A stretch of DNA of 64,000 nucleotides from Mesorhizobium comanense (GCF_005503535.1 NZ_SCNN01000028.1:1-64000), one strand, 5' to 3'; numbered from the stretch's first letter, positions 1 through 7,706 are shown. The notes: generated by a model not told the origin, from the sequence alone. A program made the numbers and translations.

Positions 1-34
1 CATAATGCGCACGGGTGATTTCAGTCCAGGCCAT
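1..34 (-). CDS. IS5-family transposase, N-terminal end only
   Basis: The minus-strand translation starting at 34 reads MAWTEITRAHY, the very common opening of IS5-group (IS427/ISL2-like) DDE transposases. A GGAG ribosome-binding site lies six bases before this ATG. An upstream in-frame ATG at 46 exists but has no such site, so 34 is preferred. The gene runs out of the window at position 1, so only 11 residues are seen and completeness of the transposase cannot be judged. Confidence 0.7.
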   Translation of the reverse strand, partial: MAWTEITRAHY

Positions 35-114
35 CGTGATCTCCATCGAATCTCGCAAATCCGACGGAATCACAACCTGCTGAAATCACTCAACTCTTTT
101 TGGAACGGACACTC
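1..114 (-). mobile_element. End of an IS5-family insertion sequence, inserted in nosF
   Basis: The first ~114 bases are not nos sequence. Read on the minus strand they hold the start of an IS5-type transposase gene, preceded by a ~60-base non-coding end. Position ~115 is where NosF-like translation begins abruptly in frame. The element must extend beyond the left edge of the window. The exact terminal inverted repeat and target duplication cannot be defined because the other end is not visible. Confidence 0.7.
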
Positions 115-282
115 AGGCAGATCAACGGTCACATCGTCGAGATCGACGCCACGCCTGAGGACAAGGCCGCCTTCCTCCGCCGCGCCGTGGGCGAGGGCGC
201 CCCCTTCGAGGATCTCGATATGGTGCCGCCCGGCCTCGATGAACTCTATGCACATTTCCTCGCGGAGAGGATATCCCAATGA
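115..282 (+). pseudogene. nosF: nosF 3' remnant (Cu-ABC transporter ATPase), 5' part cut by IS
   Basis: NosF is the ATPase of the NosDFY ABC system that matures the copper centre of nitrous oxide reductase. Only the last ~55 residues remain, ending with the PPGLDELYAHFL-type tail usual for NosF. The Walker and signature motifs are missing here. In-frame stops lie at 16 and 37, within the IS. The reading frame is technically open from a TTG at 100. It overlaps nosY by ATGA, as in intact nosFY operons, which supports the identity. The upstream part of nosF may survive on the far side of the IS, outside this window. Confidence 0.75.
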
Positions 283-1109
283 AGACAATCCTACTGCTCT
301 CGGCCAAGGAGGTGCGCGAAGGCCTGCGCAACCGCTGGGTGATCGCCGCCACGGGGCTTCTGGCAGCTCTGGCGCTGACGCTCGTCTTCCTCGGGAGTGC
401 GCCTGCCGGCACGGTCGGCGCCGGCGCGCTGGATGTGGTGGTGATCAGCCTCGCCAGCCTGACCATCTTCGTCGTACCGCTGATTGCGCTGCTCATTTCC
501 CACGATGCCATCGTCGGCGAGATTGAGCGCGGCACCATGACGCTGCTGCTTTCTTATCCGGTCCGTCGCCGTCAGGTGCTGCTCGGCAAGTTCCTGGGTC
601 ATCTCGCGATACTGGCTTTCGCCACCTGCGTCGGTTACGGGCTTGCCGCACTGGCGCTGGTGGCGATGGACAAGGGGATTGGCGGCGAAAGCTGGACGGC
701 GTTCGCGACGATGACGGCGTCGTCGGTGCTGCTGGGCGCCGTCTTCGTGGCGATCGGTTATCTGGTCAGCGCGCTGGCGCGCGACCGCGGCACAGCCGCC
801 GGCGTCGCCATTGGCATATGGCTGGTCTTCGTGGTCATCTACGACATGGCCCTGCTGGGGATTCTGGTCGCCGACCAGGGTCACTACGTCAGCGGCGGCG
901 CGCTGAATGCACTGCTCCTGTTCAATCCTACCGATGCTTACCGCATCCTCAATCTCTCCGGCTCGACCGAGATCGCCGCTGCCTCGGGCATGGCGGGGAG
1001 CGTGCAGAGTGTCGCATTGGCGCCCATGGCGCTGATCGCGGCGCTCGTAGCATGGGTTGCCGGGCCGATGGCGCTTGCCGCACTCGCCTTCTCGCGGAGG
1101 GAACTGTGA
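279..1109 (+). CDS. nosY: NosY, membrane permease of the NosDFY system
   Basis: This is a 276-residue polytopic inner-membrane protein with about six hydrophobic segments, the usual size for NosY (ABC-2 type permease). With NosF and periplasmic NosD it supports assembly of the CuZ centre of N2O reductase. A soluble loop with the EIERGTMTLLLSYP motif near residue 90 is typical of this ABC-2 family. The ATG overlaps the nosF stop (ATGA) and the stop overlaps the GTG of nosL, so nosFYL are translationally coupled. The gene looks intact, but transcription from the normal nos promoter would have to cross the IS inserted in nosF. Confidence 0.93.
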   Translation: MKTILLLSAKEVREGLRNRWVIAATGLLAALALTLVFLGSAPAGTVGAGALDVVVISLASLTIFVVPLIALLISHDAIVGEIERGTMTLLLSYPVRRRQVLLGKFLGHLAILAFATCVGYGLAALALVAMDKGIGGESWTAFATMTASSVLLGAVFVAIGYLVSALARDRGTAAGVAIGIWLVFVVIYDMALLGILVADQGHYVSGGALNALLLFNPTDAYRILNLSGSTEIAAASGMAGSVQSVALAPMALIAALVAWVAGPMALAALAFSRREL

Positions 1110-1648
1110 AGCCACATCTGAAGATAGGTCTGCTCGCAAGCCTGCTCGCGCTCGACGCGTGTCAGCGCGCGCCAGAGCCGCCCCCCGTCCCCTTCGCCAT
1201 GACGGAGGAGGCGATGGGCCGCTATTGCGGCATGAACATCCTCGAACATGCCGGGCCGAAGGGGCAAGTCATCCTCGCCAGATACGACGAGCCGATCTGG
1301 TTCTCCTCGGCGCGCGACACGATCGCCTTCACCATGTTGCCGGAGGAGCCCAAGGACATAAGGGCAATCTATGTTTCCGACATGGCCAAGGCGGCAAGCT
1401 GGGAGAAGCCCGGTGCGGACAACTGGGTTGACGCCCGCAAGGCCTTCTTCGTCGTCGGCAGCGATCGCAAAGGCGGCATGGGAGCGGCCGAAGCCGTGCC
1501 CTTTTCGTCGGAGGCGGCGGCGAGGACCTTCGCCGGCGACCATGGCGGCAGGGTGGTCGGCTTCGACGCCGTTCCGCGCGACTACATATTGGACGAGCAG
1601 GCCAGCGGCGGCGATACGTCGCAGCAGTCCACCAGGGAGGCCGATTGA
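1106..1648 (+). CDS. nosL: NosL, copper-binding lipoprotein
   Basis: NosL delivers Cu(I) to apo nitrous oxide reductase. The 180-residue product begins with a short basic and hydrophobic leader and a lipobox-like LALDAC sequence near residue 19. The Asp before the Ala is unusual for a lipobox. The RYCGMNI motif about residue 45 carries the conserved Cys and Met of the family. The start is a GTG that overlaps the nosY stop (GTGA). The stop is followed two bases later by nosX, so the genes form one operon. Confidence 0.92.
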   Translation: MKPHLKIGLLASLLALDACQRAPEPPPVPFAMTEEAMGRYCGMNILEHAGPKGQVILARYDEPIWFSSARDTIAFTMLPEEPKDIRAIYVSDMAKAASWEKPGADNWVDARKAFFVVGSDRKGGMGAAEAVPFSSEAAARTFAGDHGGRVVGFDAVPRDYILDEQASGGDTSQQSTREAD

Positions 1649-1649
1649 C

Positions 1650-2645
1650 ATGATTTCCGGAACAATGACCAGACGTCGCATGATCGCCATCAGCGCCGCC
1701 GCGGCCGGCATGGCGCTACTGCCGCCGCATGGCAAGGCTGCCCAGGAAGCCGTGACCTGGCAGGGCGAGGCGATGGGTGCCCAGGCCTCGCTCGTCATCC
1801 ATCATCCCGACCGCGCCATGGCACTGAAGCTGACCAACGACGTCGTCGCGGAGGTGCGGCGACTGGAGCGCATCTTCAGCCTATACCTGGACGATTCAGA
1901 CCTGACGCTCCTTAACCGTCAGCGCTTTCTCATCGCGCCGCCGCGAGAGCTGGTGGACATATTGCGACAGAGCCGAGAAGTCTGGACGCTCACGGGGGGC
2001 GCCTTCGATCCCACGGTGCAGCCGCTGTGGGACGCCTACCGTCGCCATTTCTCGACGTCCGGCGCCGCCGAAGCCGGACCTTCGGCGCAGATTGTGCGCG
2101 AATGCGTTGGCCGCGTCGGCCTCGACCGGGTCGCCTGCTCGGGCAGCCGGATAGACCTGTCGGTGCCAGGCGCGGCACTGACGCTTAACGGCATCGCCCA
2201 GGGCTACGTCACCGACAGGGTGGTCGATCTGCTGAAGGCCGGCGGCGTCGAGCGCTCCATGGTGGACATGGGTGAAAGTCGCGCTATTGGTTCGGCGCCA
2301 GGCGACAGGCCGTGGCGCGTCGGCGTCTCCGACCCGCTCGACTCGGCCCGCATCGTCGAGGTACTCGAAGTGGAGGATCGCGCGGTTGCCACGTCGAGCC
2401 CGTTCGGCTTCCGCTTCGACGCGGAAGGCAGGTTCAGCCACATTATCGATCCACGCAGCGGCGCGACGCCCCAGCGCCATGCCAGCGTCACCGTGGTGGC
2501 CGGGCATGCGGCGTTGGCGGATGCGTTGTCAACCGCCTTCAACCTGATGGACGTGGCCGCGATCGCGGCCGCCGTCCACGGCAATGCCGGCGTCGAGGTC
2601 CATATCCTGTCGCATGAAGGTGGGTGGACTCGTATCAGGGCATGA
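1650..2645 (+). CDS. nosX: NosX / ApbE-type FAD:protein FMN transferase
   Basis: ApbE-family flavin transferase of the NosX branch, 331 residues. NosX flavinylates NosR, the electron donor to periplasmic N2O reductase. A Tat-like signal (TRRRMIAISAAAAGMALLPP) is followed by the ApbE core, including the NGIAQGYVTD motif around residue 180 and a late HIIDPRSG segment. Starts at 1650 (ATG) and 1665 (ATG just before the twin Arg) are both possible; 1650 is closest to the nosL stop. It ends the nos cluster; the next genes are on the opposite strand. Confidence 0.9.
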   Translation: MISGTMTRRRMIAISAAAAGMALLPPHGKAAQEAVTWQGEAMGAQASLVIHHPDRAMALKLTNDVVAEVRRLERIFSLYLDDSDLTLLNRQRFLIAPPRELVDILRQSREVWTLTGGAFDPTVQPLWDAYRRHFSTSGAAEAGPSAQIVRECVGRVGLDRVACSGSRIDLSVPGAALTLNGIAQGYVTDRVVDLLKAGGVERSMVDMGESRAIGSAPGDRPWRVGVSDPLDSARIVEVLEVEDRAVATSSPFGFRFDAEGRFSHIIDPRSGATPQRHASVTVVAGHAALADALSTAFNLMDVAAIAAAVHGNAGVEVHILSHEGGWTRIRA

Positions 2646-2689
2646 GGAGGCCTATCGGAAAGCAGGCCCAATTCGCCGGTTGGCGGCAT

Positions 2690-3046
2690 TGAACGGGGCG
2701 GACATCTCGATCTGTTCCGCTCCGATCAGGTCGATCCAGGATATAGCTGGAAAGACGCGGCGAGGCAGATCGCGAACGCTGGGGGCTTGCGGGGGGACCA
2801 AGAGCGAGTAGTCCCCTGATGCCGATGGTTTGGCGCGAAAGGATGGCGGTGGGGACCTCAAGCGGGTTCGTCTGGCGCGTCAATTCGCCGAAGGTGGACA
2901 GTTCCTTCGTTACAACCTCCTGTATCGTTTCGGGATAGGTCGCGCGGCTCGGAGCCGGTTCCGCGAGTCCTCAGCACAAGGTCGGCGCCGTCAAATTGGC
3001 TGAAGTCCGATCTCATTCTGATGGGTACATTCGCGCTCAACTTCAA
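2690..3046 (-). pseudogene. Decayed MogA/MoaB-like fragment
   Basis: Three minus-strand frames together spell a broken copy of the Mog protein encoded intact at 10174-10680. The pieces are GADLVLRTRGTGSEPRDLS (about 2990-2930), PTAILSRQTIGIRG (about 2860-2815) and a VFPAISWIDLIGAEQ tail (about 2740-2700). The order matches the intact protein, and at least two frameshifts and several substitutions separate them. The N-terminal third is not recognisable. This is an old paralogue or a relic of an earlier arrangement. Confidence 0.75.
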
Positions 3047-3165
3047 GCTTGTGCCCTAAAGGATTCGCAACGTGATGTCCCATTCGGGCTGGGCGGATAT
3101 CACCAAATGGTGGCAGCGGCCAGCGCCAACGCGGTTGGCCTCCCTCACGCTCCATTCTTAAAAGC

Positions 3166-3194
3166 ATCGAGGTCGCTGAACTGGCGACCTCGAT
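3166..3194. terminator. Strong hairpin between convergent nosX and hemN
   Basis: A perfect 11-base-pair stem (ATCGAGGTCGC / GCGACCTCGAT) with a 7-base loop lies in the non-coding space between convergent genes. On the plus strand it is followed by CTATTT, a weak T tract. The position suits a bidirectional terminator for hemN and nosX, although it is ~520 bases downstream of nosX. Confidence 0.5.
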
Positions 3195-3287
3195 CTATTT
3201 AGGTTAAATTTGGGAATACTTGCTGGCGCGGTAGTGCCGCCTCAACTATCAACCGCGCCTGAATTCTTGCGGCAGCATTGCCGCCGG

Positions 3288-4640
3288 TCAGGCGGCCTGA
3301 CTGTGGCCTCGGCCCGACCGATGGAGATAGGCGTCGAAGGCAGCCGCGGCGGCGCGGACCAGGAACCGATGATCCCGTGGTAGCCGGATGATGCCTTCGG
3401 CGACGTCGATGATGCCGTCATCGGCGAGTTCGGCAAGCCTTTGGTTGTCGGCGAGCAACCTGGCCGGATCAAATCCATGCCGGCTGCAAACCTCCTGCAC
3501 GTCGACCGTGAAGTCGCACATCAGACGCTCGATGATCTCCGCGCGCAGGCGGTCCTCGTCGGTTAGCCGGTAGCCCCTGGCGGTCGCCAGCCGCCCGGAA
3601 GCGATCGAACCGGCATAGAAGCCGGGGCCGACCTGGTTCTGGACATAGCCGTGACGGGTGTGACCGATGGCGGAGGCGCCGAAGCCGACCAGCGTTTCGC
3701 AATTGTCGGTGGTGTAACCCTGGAAGTTGCGCCGCAGTTTTCCCGTAGCCTGCGACCGCGCGAGATCGTCGTCGGGCAGCGCAAAATGATCCAGCCCGAC
3801 CTGGACGTAGCCAGCGCCAACGAGCGTGTCGGCTATGGCAAGTGCCTGCTCCATGCGAGCGAGGCTGTCAGGCAGTGTGGCTTCCTCTATCATGCGCTGG
3901 TGCTTCTTGAACGACGGCACATGGGCGTAGCCGAAAACTGAAAGCCGGTCAGGCCGCATGGCGGCTGCGGTTTTGGCCGTGTCGATGCAGGATCGCACCG
4001 TCTGGTGAGGCAGGCCGTAGATCAGGTCGAAATTGATGCTGCTTACGCCGGACTGGCGCAGGCGGTCGACCGCCTCCAGTGTTGTCTTCTCGCTTTGGAT
4101 GCGGTTCACCGCTCTCTGGACCACCGGGTCGAAGCTCTGCACTCCCAGGCTGGCGCGGCTGACGCCCGCGCCGCCCAAGGCGCCCGCCATCTCGATCGTG
4201 AGTGTGCGCGGATCGATCTCGACCGCAATTTCGGCGGTCTCGGCCAAAGCGAAGCGATCGCGAAGGAGATCCGTCAATGCTACGAAATCCGCTGGCGTGA
4301 CGATGGTGGGGGTACCGCCGCCGAAGTGTACCCTGTCGACATGAAGTGGCTGCGCCGCCTGCGCGGCGACCATCTGGATCTCGTTGCGAAGCAGATCCAG
4401 ATATTCAACGATGGGCTGATCTTTGGCCGTGACGGTGGTGTGGCAGCCGCAATACCAGCACATCGAGCGGCAGAAGGGGATATGCAGGTAGAGGGAGGCC
4501 GGAGCGCCTCGCGGCAGGTGCGACAGCCAGTTTGCATAGGTGTCGACGTCGACCGAAGGCGAGAACTCCGGCGACGGTGGGTAGCTGGTATAGCGCGGCA
4601 GACGCACCTCACCATATTTTTGCAAAACAGACAATTTCAC
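3288..4640 (-). CDS. hemN: HemN, oxygen-independent coproporphyrinogen III dehydrogenase
   Basis: Radical-SAM enzyme that converts coproporphyrinogen III to protoporphyrinogen IX without oxygen, needed for heme when cells respire nitrate. The start is taken as the GTG at 4640, preceded by GAGGAAGG, giving 450 residues as usual; the frame is open further upstream. The opening matches HemN (YGEVRLPRYTSYPP). The radical-SAM CxxxCxxC signature (CRSMCWYC) and the following GC are present near residue 60. It lies downstream of fdxA on the same strand, 252 bases away. Confidence 0.95.
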   Translation of the reverse strand: MKLSVLQKYGEVRLPRYTSYPPSPEFSPSVDVDTYANWLSHLPRGAPASLYLHIPFCRSMCWYCGCHTTVTAKDQPIVEYLDLLRNEIQMVAAQAAQPLHVDRVHFGGGTPTIVTPADFVALTDLLRDRFALAETAEIAVEIDPRTLTIEMAGALGGAGVSRASLGVQSFDPVVQRAVNRIQSEKTTLEAVDRLRQSGVSSINFDLIYGLPHQTVRSCIDTAKTAAAMRPDRLSVFGYAHVPSFKKHQRMIEEATLPDSLARMEQALAIADTLVGAGYVQVGLDHFALPDDDLARSQATGKLRRNFQGYTTDNCETLVGFGASAIGHTRHGYVQNQVGPGFYAGSIASGRLATARGYRLTDEDRLRAEIIERLMCDFTVDVQEVCSRHGFDPARLLADNQRLAELADDGIIDVAEGIIRLPRDHRFLVRAAAAAFDAYLHRSGRGHSQAA

Positions 4641-4892
4641 GACCTTCCTCGCCTCCGTTGCAGCATCGGACACTCGTCGATTTCCCGCCCGGCTTCTTTG
4701 CGGAATGCCAAATGTCTTGCATCTGGGAAGGCGATGCTGCGGAGCGGTTGCGCCCGCCATCGAGAGAGTGGCGGCGCCGTGGCGAGTACAGAAATCGAAG
4801 CTGCGGGCCATTCCGGCTGCCGCTGCCCGAGCGGTCGGCCGAGATTCATTTGCCCGCATCGTCCGCGGCCATGGTCAGAGAGGGGCACCAAA

Positions 4893-5234
4893 TCAGTCGC
4901 CCTCACCGGGTTTGCCGCTGAAATGTGCGTCGAACTTTCCGGGCGTCCCGTCCCAGGCGTCCCCGTCGGCCGGCGGTATCTTTTTGCGCGTTATGTTGGG
5001 CCAGGACGACGCATATTCGTGATTGAGCGCGAGCCAGGCCGGAGTGGCTGAAGGGTCCGTGTCCGGGAAGATTGCTTCCGCTGGACATTCGGGGACGCAA
5101 ACGCCGCAGTCGATGCACTCGTCGGGGTGGATGACGAGCATGTTCTCGCCCTCGTAGAAGCAGTCCACAGGACACACTTCGACGCAGTCCATGTACTTGC
5201 ATTTGATGCAGTTGTCCGTGACGACGTAGGCCAT
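4893..5234 (-). CDS. fdxA: FdxA, seven-iron ferredoxin
   Basis: A 113-residue [3Fe-4S][4Fe-4S] ferredoxin of the rhizobial/Azotobacter FdxA type. Cysteines at 9, 12, 17, 21, 25 and 40, 43, 46, 50 form the two cluster motifs, and the long C-terminal extension starting NHEYASSWPNIT is typical. It is a low-potential electron carrier; in this context it may serve HemN or other anaerobic enzymes, but that is inference. It is coupled to the upstream 78-residue gene (9 bases apart, RBS GAGGA). Confidence 0.95.
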   Translation of the reverse strand: MAYVVTDNCIKCKYMDCVEVCPVDCFYEGENMLVIHPDECIDCGVCVPECPAEAIFPDTDPSATPAWLALNHEYASSWPNITRKKIPPADGDAWDGTPGKFDAHFSGKPGEGD

Positions 5235-5243
5235 GCGAGATCC

Positions 5244-5480
5244 TCAGGCGGCTACCGGGCTCGGTCTTGACGCGCGCGCGGTCTCGGCGCGAGCCACGGC
5301 AAGGGCTATCCAGTCGCGGTAGAGGCCTTGATCCTCCCTGGAAAAAGACATGCGGCTCTTCATGTCGTCGAAAGTTTCCCCAGGGTGGCTCTCGTCATAA
5401 TCGGCGCGAACCAAGGATTCGAGATAAGCACGCTCTGCTGTATCTGCAGGCCGGACGAAATCGTGCGAATTGCTCAGCAT
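5244..5480 (-). CDS. Unknown 78-residue protein upstream of fdxA
   Basis: Small, acidic, cytosolic protein with no recognised domain. The ATG at 5480 has a strong AAGGAG site seven bases upstream, so translation is likely. Features that can be seen are an ERAYLESLVRADYDESHPG segment and a SFSREDQGLYRDWIA segment, suggestive of a compact helical fold. It sits first in line before fdxA and hemN and just downstream of an NsrR-type operator, so it is probably part of the NO-responsive set. Function is not known to me. Confidence 0.7.
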   Translation of the reverse strand: MLSNSHDFVRPADTAERAYLESLVRADYDESHPGETFDDMKSRMSFSREDQGLYRDWIALAVARAETARASRPSPVAA

Positions 5481-5719
5481 GGCAATCTCCTTTCGGTTAG
5501 TTCAATATCCATCGCTGCCTGGGATCTATCCTGCTCCAGCGCCCAAATTGCGCAGGGCGGGCAGTCGACGCCACATTGTTCGATCGCTGAGAAGATCAGG
5601 CCGAGCCGCTCCTGGCGTGACAGGCCGCAGGTGAGGTCCGAGCGCGTCAACGCAGGCAAGAATCCTCGAAGGGTACGCAACGTGTGACCGATGAAAATGG
5701 CTGGCAAGGTGATCACCAT
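5474..5719 (-). CDS. Possible small protein, 81 residues, after the NsrR operator
   Basis: An open frame starting at an ATG at 5719 just after the NsrR-type operator and overlapping the next gene by seven bases. It has a short hydrophobic start and four Cys, including CGVDCPPC near residue 50, which could bind metal. There is no good Shine-Dalgarno sequence, and the frame is open further upstream across the operator. It may be a real leader gene of the fdxA-hemN operon or simply the transcript leader. No family recognised. Confidence 0.4.
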   Translation of the reverse strand: MVITLPAIFIGHTLRTLRGFLPALTRSDLTCGLSRQERLGLIFSAIEQCGVDCPPCAIWALEQDRSQAAMDIELTERRLPC

Positions 5720-5731
5720 CAGGCTAGACAA

Positions 5732-5754
5732 AAGATATATTATAAATGTACCTT
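5732..5754. promoter_or_regulatory. NsrR-type operator upstream of the fdxA-hemN group
   Basis: Two 11-base half sites separated by one base: AAGATATATTA and AAATGTACCTT (reverse complement AAGGTACATTT). This fits the 11-1-11 inverted-repeat architecture of NsrR sites with AAGATGC/T-like outer bases. It lies in the space between nsrR and the minus-strand genes at 5719 and below, in an AT-rich promoter-like stretch. Confidence 0.7.
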
Positions 5755-5817
5755 TTTGGATATGACCCAGCAAGGGAAAACGATGCGACCAGGTGAAGCG
5801 GGGAGCGTCGCCAGCCC

Positions 5818-6246
5818 TTAGGCCGCCGGCTGGATGCCGAAGTCTTCGGGACTGAGCAGAAGGTCGGCCAAGGTGTAGCGGTCAAGCGTCCCCGAGAAGG
5901 CGGCGAGCGCCTCTTTCAGCATGCCGCGCAGGCGACAACGCGGGGTGATCAGGCAGGCGTTTTCGCTTCGGAAGCATTCGACCAGCGCAAAGTCTGGCTC
6001 GGTCGCGCGCAAGACGTCGCTCAATCGGATTTGCGCTGGCGGCCTGGCGAGCGTGAGGCCGCCATGGCGACCGCGCACCGCCTTCAGGAAGCCGGCGCGG
6101 GTTAGTTGGTTGGCCACCTTCATGAGGTGCGCGCGGGAAATTCCATAAACCTGAGCGGTTTCCTCGATTGTGACCAGCTGCCCGGCCCTGGCCGCAGCGT
6201 ACATGAGCAACCGCAGCGAGTAGTCGGAGAAATCTGTCAGTCTCAT
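5818..6246 (-). CDS. nsrR: NsrR, NO-sensing Rrf2-family repressor
   Basis: Rrf2-family regulator of 142 residues starting MRLTDFSDYSLRLLMY, the characteristic NsrR opening. The winged helix-turn-helix is followed by the VECFRSENACLITPRC segment with three Cys (about 90, 97, 103), which hold the NO-sensitive Fe-S cluster. NsrR represses NO-response genes until NO destroys the cluster. Two matching operators lie upstream of its start and one downstream next to the fdxA-hemN group, so autoregulation and local control are likely. The neighbours ric, hemN and nnrS are typical NO-response genes. Confidence 0.92.
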   Translation of the reverse strand: MRLTDFSDYSLRLLMYAAARAGQLVTIEETAQVYGISRAHLMKVANQLTRAGFLKAVRGRHGGLTLARPPAQIRLSDVLRATEPDFALVECFRSENACLITPRCRLRGMLKEALAAFSGTLDRYTLADLLLSPEDFGIQPAA

Positions 6247-6298
6247 CCAAAGCCCTCTTGCCGACCCAATGCGGCATCTCGGCGATCAAAATACCAGA

Positions 6299-6321
6299 AA
6301 GATGCGCTGCAGAGGTATCTT
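6299..6321. promoter_or_regulatory. NsrR-type operator in the nsrR / DUF2249 divergent region
   Basis: Half sites AAGATGCGCTG and AGAGGTATCTT (reverse complement AAGATACCTCT) around one central C, 53 bases upstream of the nsrR ATG. The conserved outer AAGAT and ATCTT are intact. It is suitable for nsrR autorepression. Confidence 0.7.
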
Positions 6322-6363
6322 TTGCAAGGCGGTCAATTTTCGGCGTTTCTGGCACGGCGCTAA

Positions 6364-6400
6364 AACATATATTGACAATGTATCTTTCTGTATCGATTAT
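6364..6400 (+). promoter_or_regulatory. Sigma-70-like promoter overlapping an NsrR operator, for the DUF2249 operon
   Basis: The operator at 6364-6386 has half sites AACATATATTG and CAATGTATCTT (reverse complement AAGATACATTG). A TTGACA -35 box (6372-6377) sits inside it, followed after 17 bases by GATTAT (6395-6400). Repressor binding would cover the -35 box. The first gene starts at 6498 with an AAGGA site. This is the clearest operator-promoter overlap in the window. Confidence 0.7.
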
Positions 6401-6497
6401 CGATGACCGTCGGTGCAGCGCAAGTTGCCTCGCCACGGCGGCGACCTAGGTCAGGATTGGATCCGCCGCTCCTCACTGAAATTGAAGGAACGATTCA

Positions 6498-6752
6498 ATG
6501 GCACTTACGACAGAAGCAGAAACGAACGAAATAGATGTCCGCAGCCTGGTGCCGATGCAGAGGCACCAGAAGATCTTCGAGCTTGTCGATCAGCTTGCGC
6601 CCGGCGAGAAGTTCATCCTCGTCAACGATCATGATCCTAAGCCCCTCTACTACCAGCTGGAGGCAGAACATCCGCACCAATTCTCCTGGACCTATCTCGA
6701 GAGGGGGCCGGTCTGGCGCGTCGAGATCGGTCGCCTCTCGAAGGCGGCGTGA
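6498..6752 (+). CDS. DUF2249 family protein
   Basis: An 84-residue protein with the DUF2249 core: LVPMQRHQKIFELVDQL, then FILVNDHDPKPLYYQ, then FSWTYLERGPVWRVEI. The DHDPKPL segment is the family hallmark; the fold is TusA-like. Biochemical role is unsettled; genes of this family are common in denitrification and NO-response clusters. It is the first gene after the NsrR-controlled promoter and is followed by a DUF59 protein. A second DUF2249 gene lies at 15905. Confidence 0.88.
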   Translation: MALTTEAETNEIDVRSLVPMQRHQKIFELVDQLAPGEKFILVNDHDPKPLYYQLEAEHPHQFSWTYLERGPVWRVEIGRLSKAA

Positions 6753-6821
6753 GACGGGTATCGCAACCCAACAAGCCGCCCGCGGACCTTGCGTGGGCGG
6801 CGCTGTGGCAGGGGCCGGGAC

Positions 6822-7160
6822 ATGACCGTTGGAGCAGAACCGCGGCTGGACGACGAGAAGGTCAAGCAGGCGCTTCGCCTCGTGATCGATCCGGAACTCG
6901 GCTACAACATCGTTGATCTGGGGCTTGTGTACGCTGTCCTGGTCAACGACGGCGGTGTCGTCAACATCGTGATGACCACCACGACCCGCGGTTGCCCCGC
7001 CACCAACTACATGAAGGAGGGGGCCCGCGACGCTGCGTGGAGCGTTCCCGGCGTCGAATTCGTTGACGTTACCCTGACCTATGAACCGCCCTGGTCGCCA
7101 CAGAAGATGAGCATCGAAGCCAAGCGCCACCTCGGCATTGGCGATGATGGCGAGTGGTGA
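6822..7160 (+). CDS. DUF59 / MIP18-type metal-sulfur cluster assembly factor
   Basis: A 112-residue protein of the SufT/PaaD-like DUF59 family, involved in Fe-S protein maturation. The hallmark VIDPELGYNIVDLGLVY near residue 20 and TTTTRGCPATNYM around residue 55 with the conserved Cys are visible. The ATG at 6822 follows a GGGG-type site. With DUF2249 and ric it suggests repair or assembly of Fe-S clusters under NO stress. The specific client is unknown. Confidence 0.88.
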   Translation: MTVGAEPRLDDEKVKQALRLVIDPELGYNIVDLGLVYAVLVNDGGVVNIVMTTTTRGCPATNYMKEGARDAAWSVPGVEFVDVTLTYEPPWSPQKMSIEAKRHLGIGDDGEW

Positions 7161-7204
7161 GCGACGTTCGCACTGACTTGACCAAGTCCACGGAGGCCAA
7201 CCTA

Positions 7205-7417
7205 ATGCAATACCGACAGGCAGATCGGATCGATGGCCTGGCGGATATCCTGGTCGCCAGTCTCGAGGCGCTTGCAAAGGCCGGACATACCGATGCCGCC
7301 TGCCGCCTTGCCGGTCGGGCGTGTGCCCAACTGCGCGACGTCGACGCGAGGCGATGGCAGAAATTCAACGCGCTTCTGCACCGGTTGAGCAAACAGGTGC
7401 GGTGGGACGAGCCATAG
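7205..7417 (+). CDS. Unknown 70-residue protein of the DUF2249 operon
   Basis: The ATG at 7205 is chosen because GGAGG lies eight bases upstream; GTG codons at 7154 and 7157 would overlap the DUF59 gene. The product is a helical, Arg-rich protein (ADILVASLEALAKAG, then AACRLAGRACAQLRD). No domain recognised. Its place in a compact operon with an NsrR-type promoter suggests a minor role in the NO response. Confidence 0.65.
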   Translation: MQYRQADRIDGLADILVASLEALAKAGHTDAACRLAGRACAQLRDVDARRWQKFNALLHRLSKQVRWDEP

Positions 7418-7706
7418 AGGCGACTATCGCGCCTTTCTGAGAGAATCGAAGCGATCGCATGAATGGGTCCGATCAGGACTACAGGTAGCAGACGCAACAC
7501 GAAATGCATCATTTAATGTGGTCAGGAGGTGACGGTGCGAAATGATCGCAAAGCTCTGCTAGTTGATGAAACCGCACGAGCCACCGGCCCCTTGGTCCGA
7601 TCCCGCAGGCATTGTGGGGATCGTTCCCCGCCAGCGATCCTCCGGAATGGATCGGTTGCGGCTCCGCCACGGTTCATCAAGGGCTTTCCGATTCGAGGGT
7701 GGACCG

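Noticed and set aside
5..526. Plus-strand frame overlapping the IS end, nosF and nosY
   Set aside because: It runs out of frame through the nosF remnant and nosY, without any motif.
4005..5051. Long plus-strand open frame opposite hemN and fdxA
   Set aside because: It is the antisense of clearly real hemN and ferredoxin genes, has no family motif, and its composition is typical of shadow frames in GC-rich DNA.
6322..6336. TTGCAAGGCGGTCAA as an FNR/NnrR box
   Set aside because: The spacing is one base too long and the half sites do not match; the NsrR operators explain the region better.
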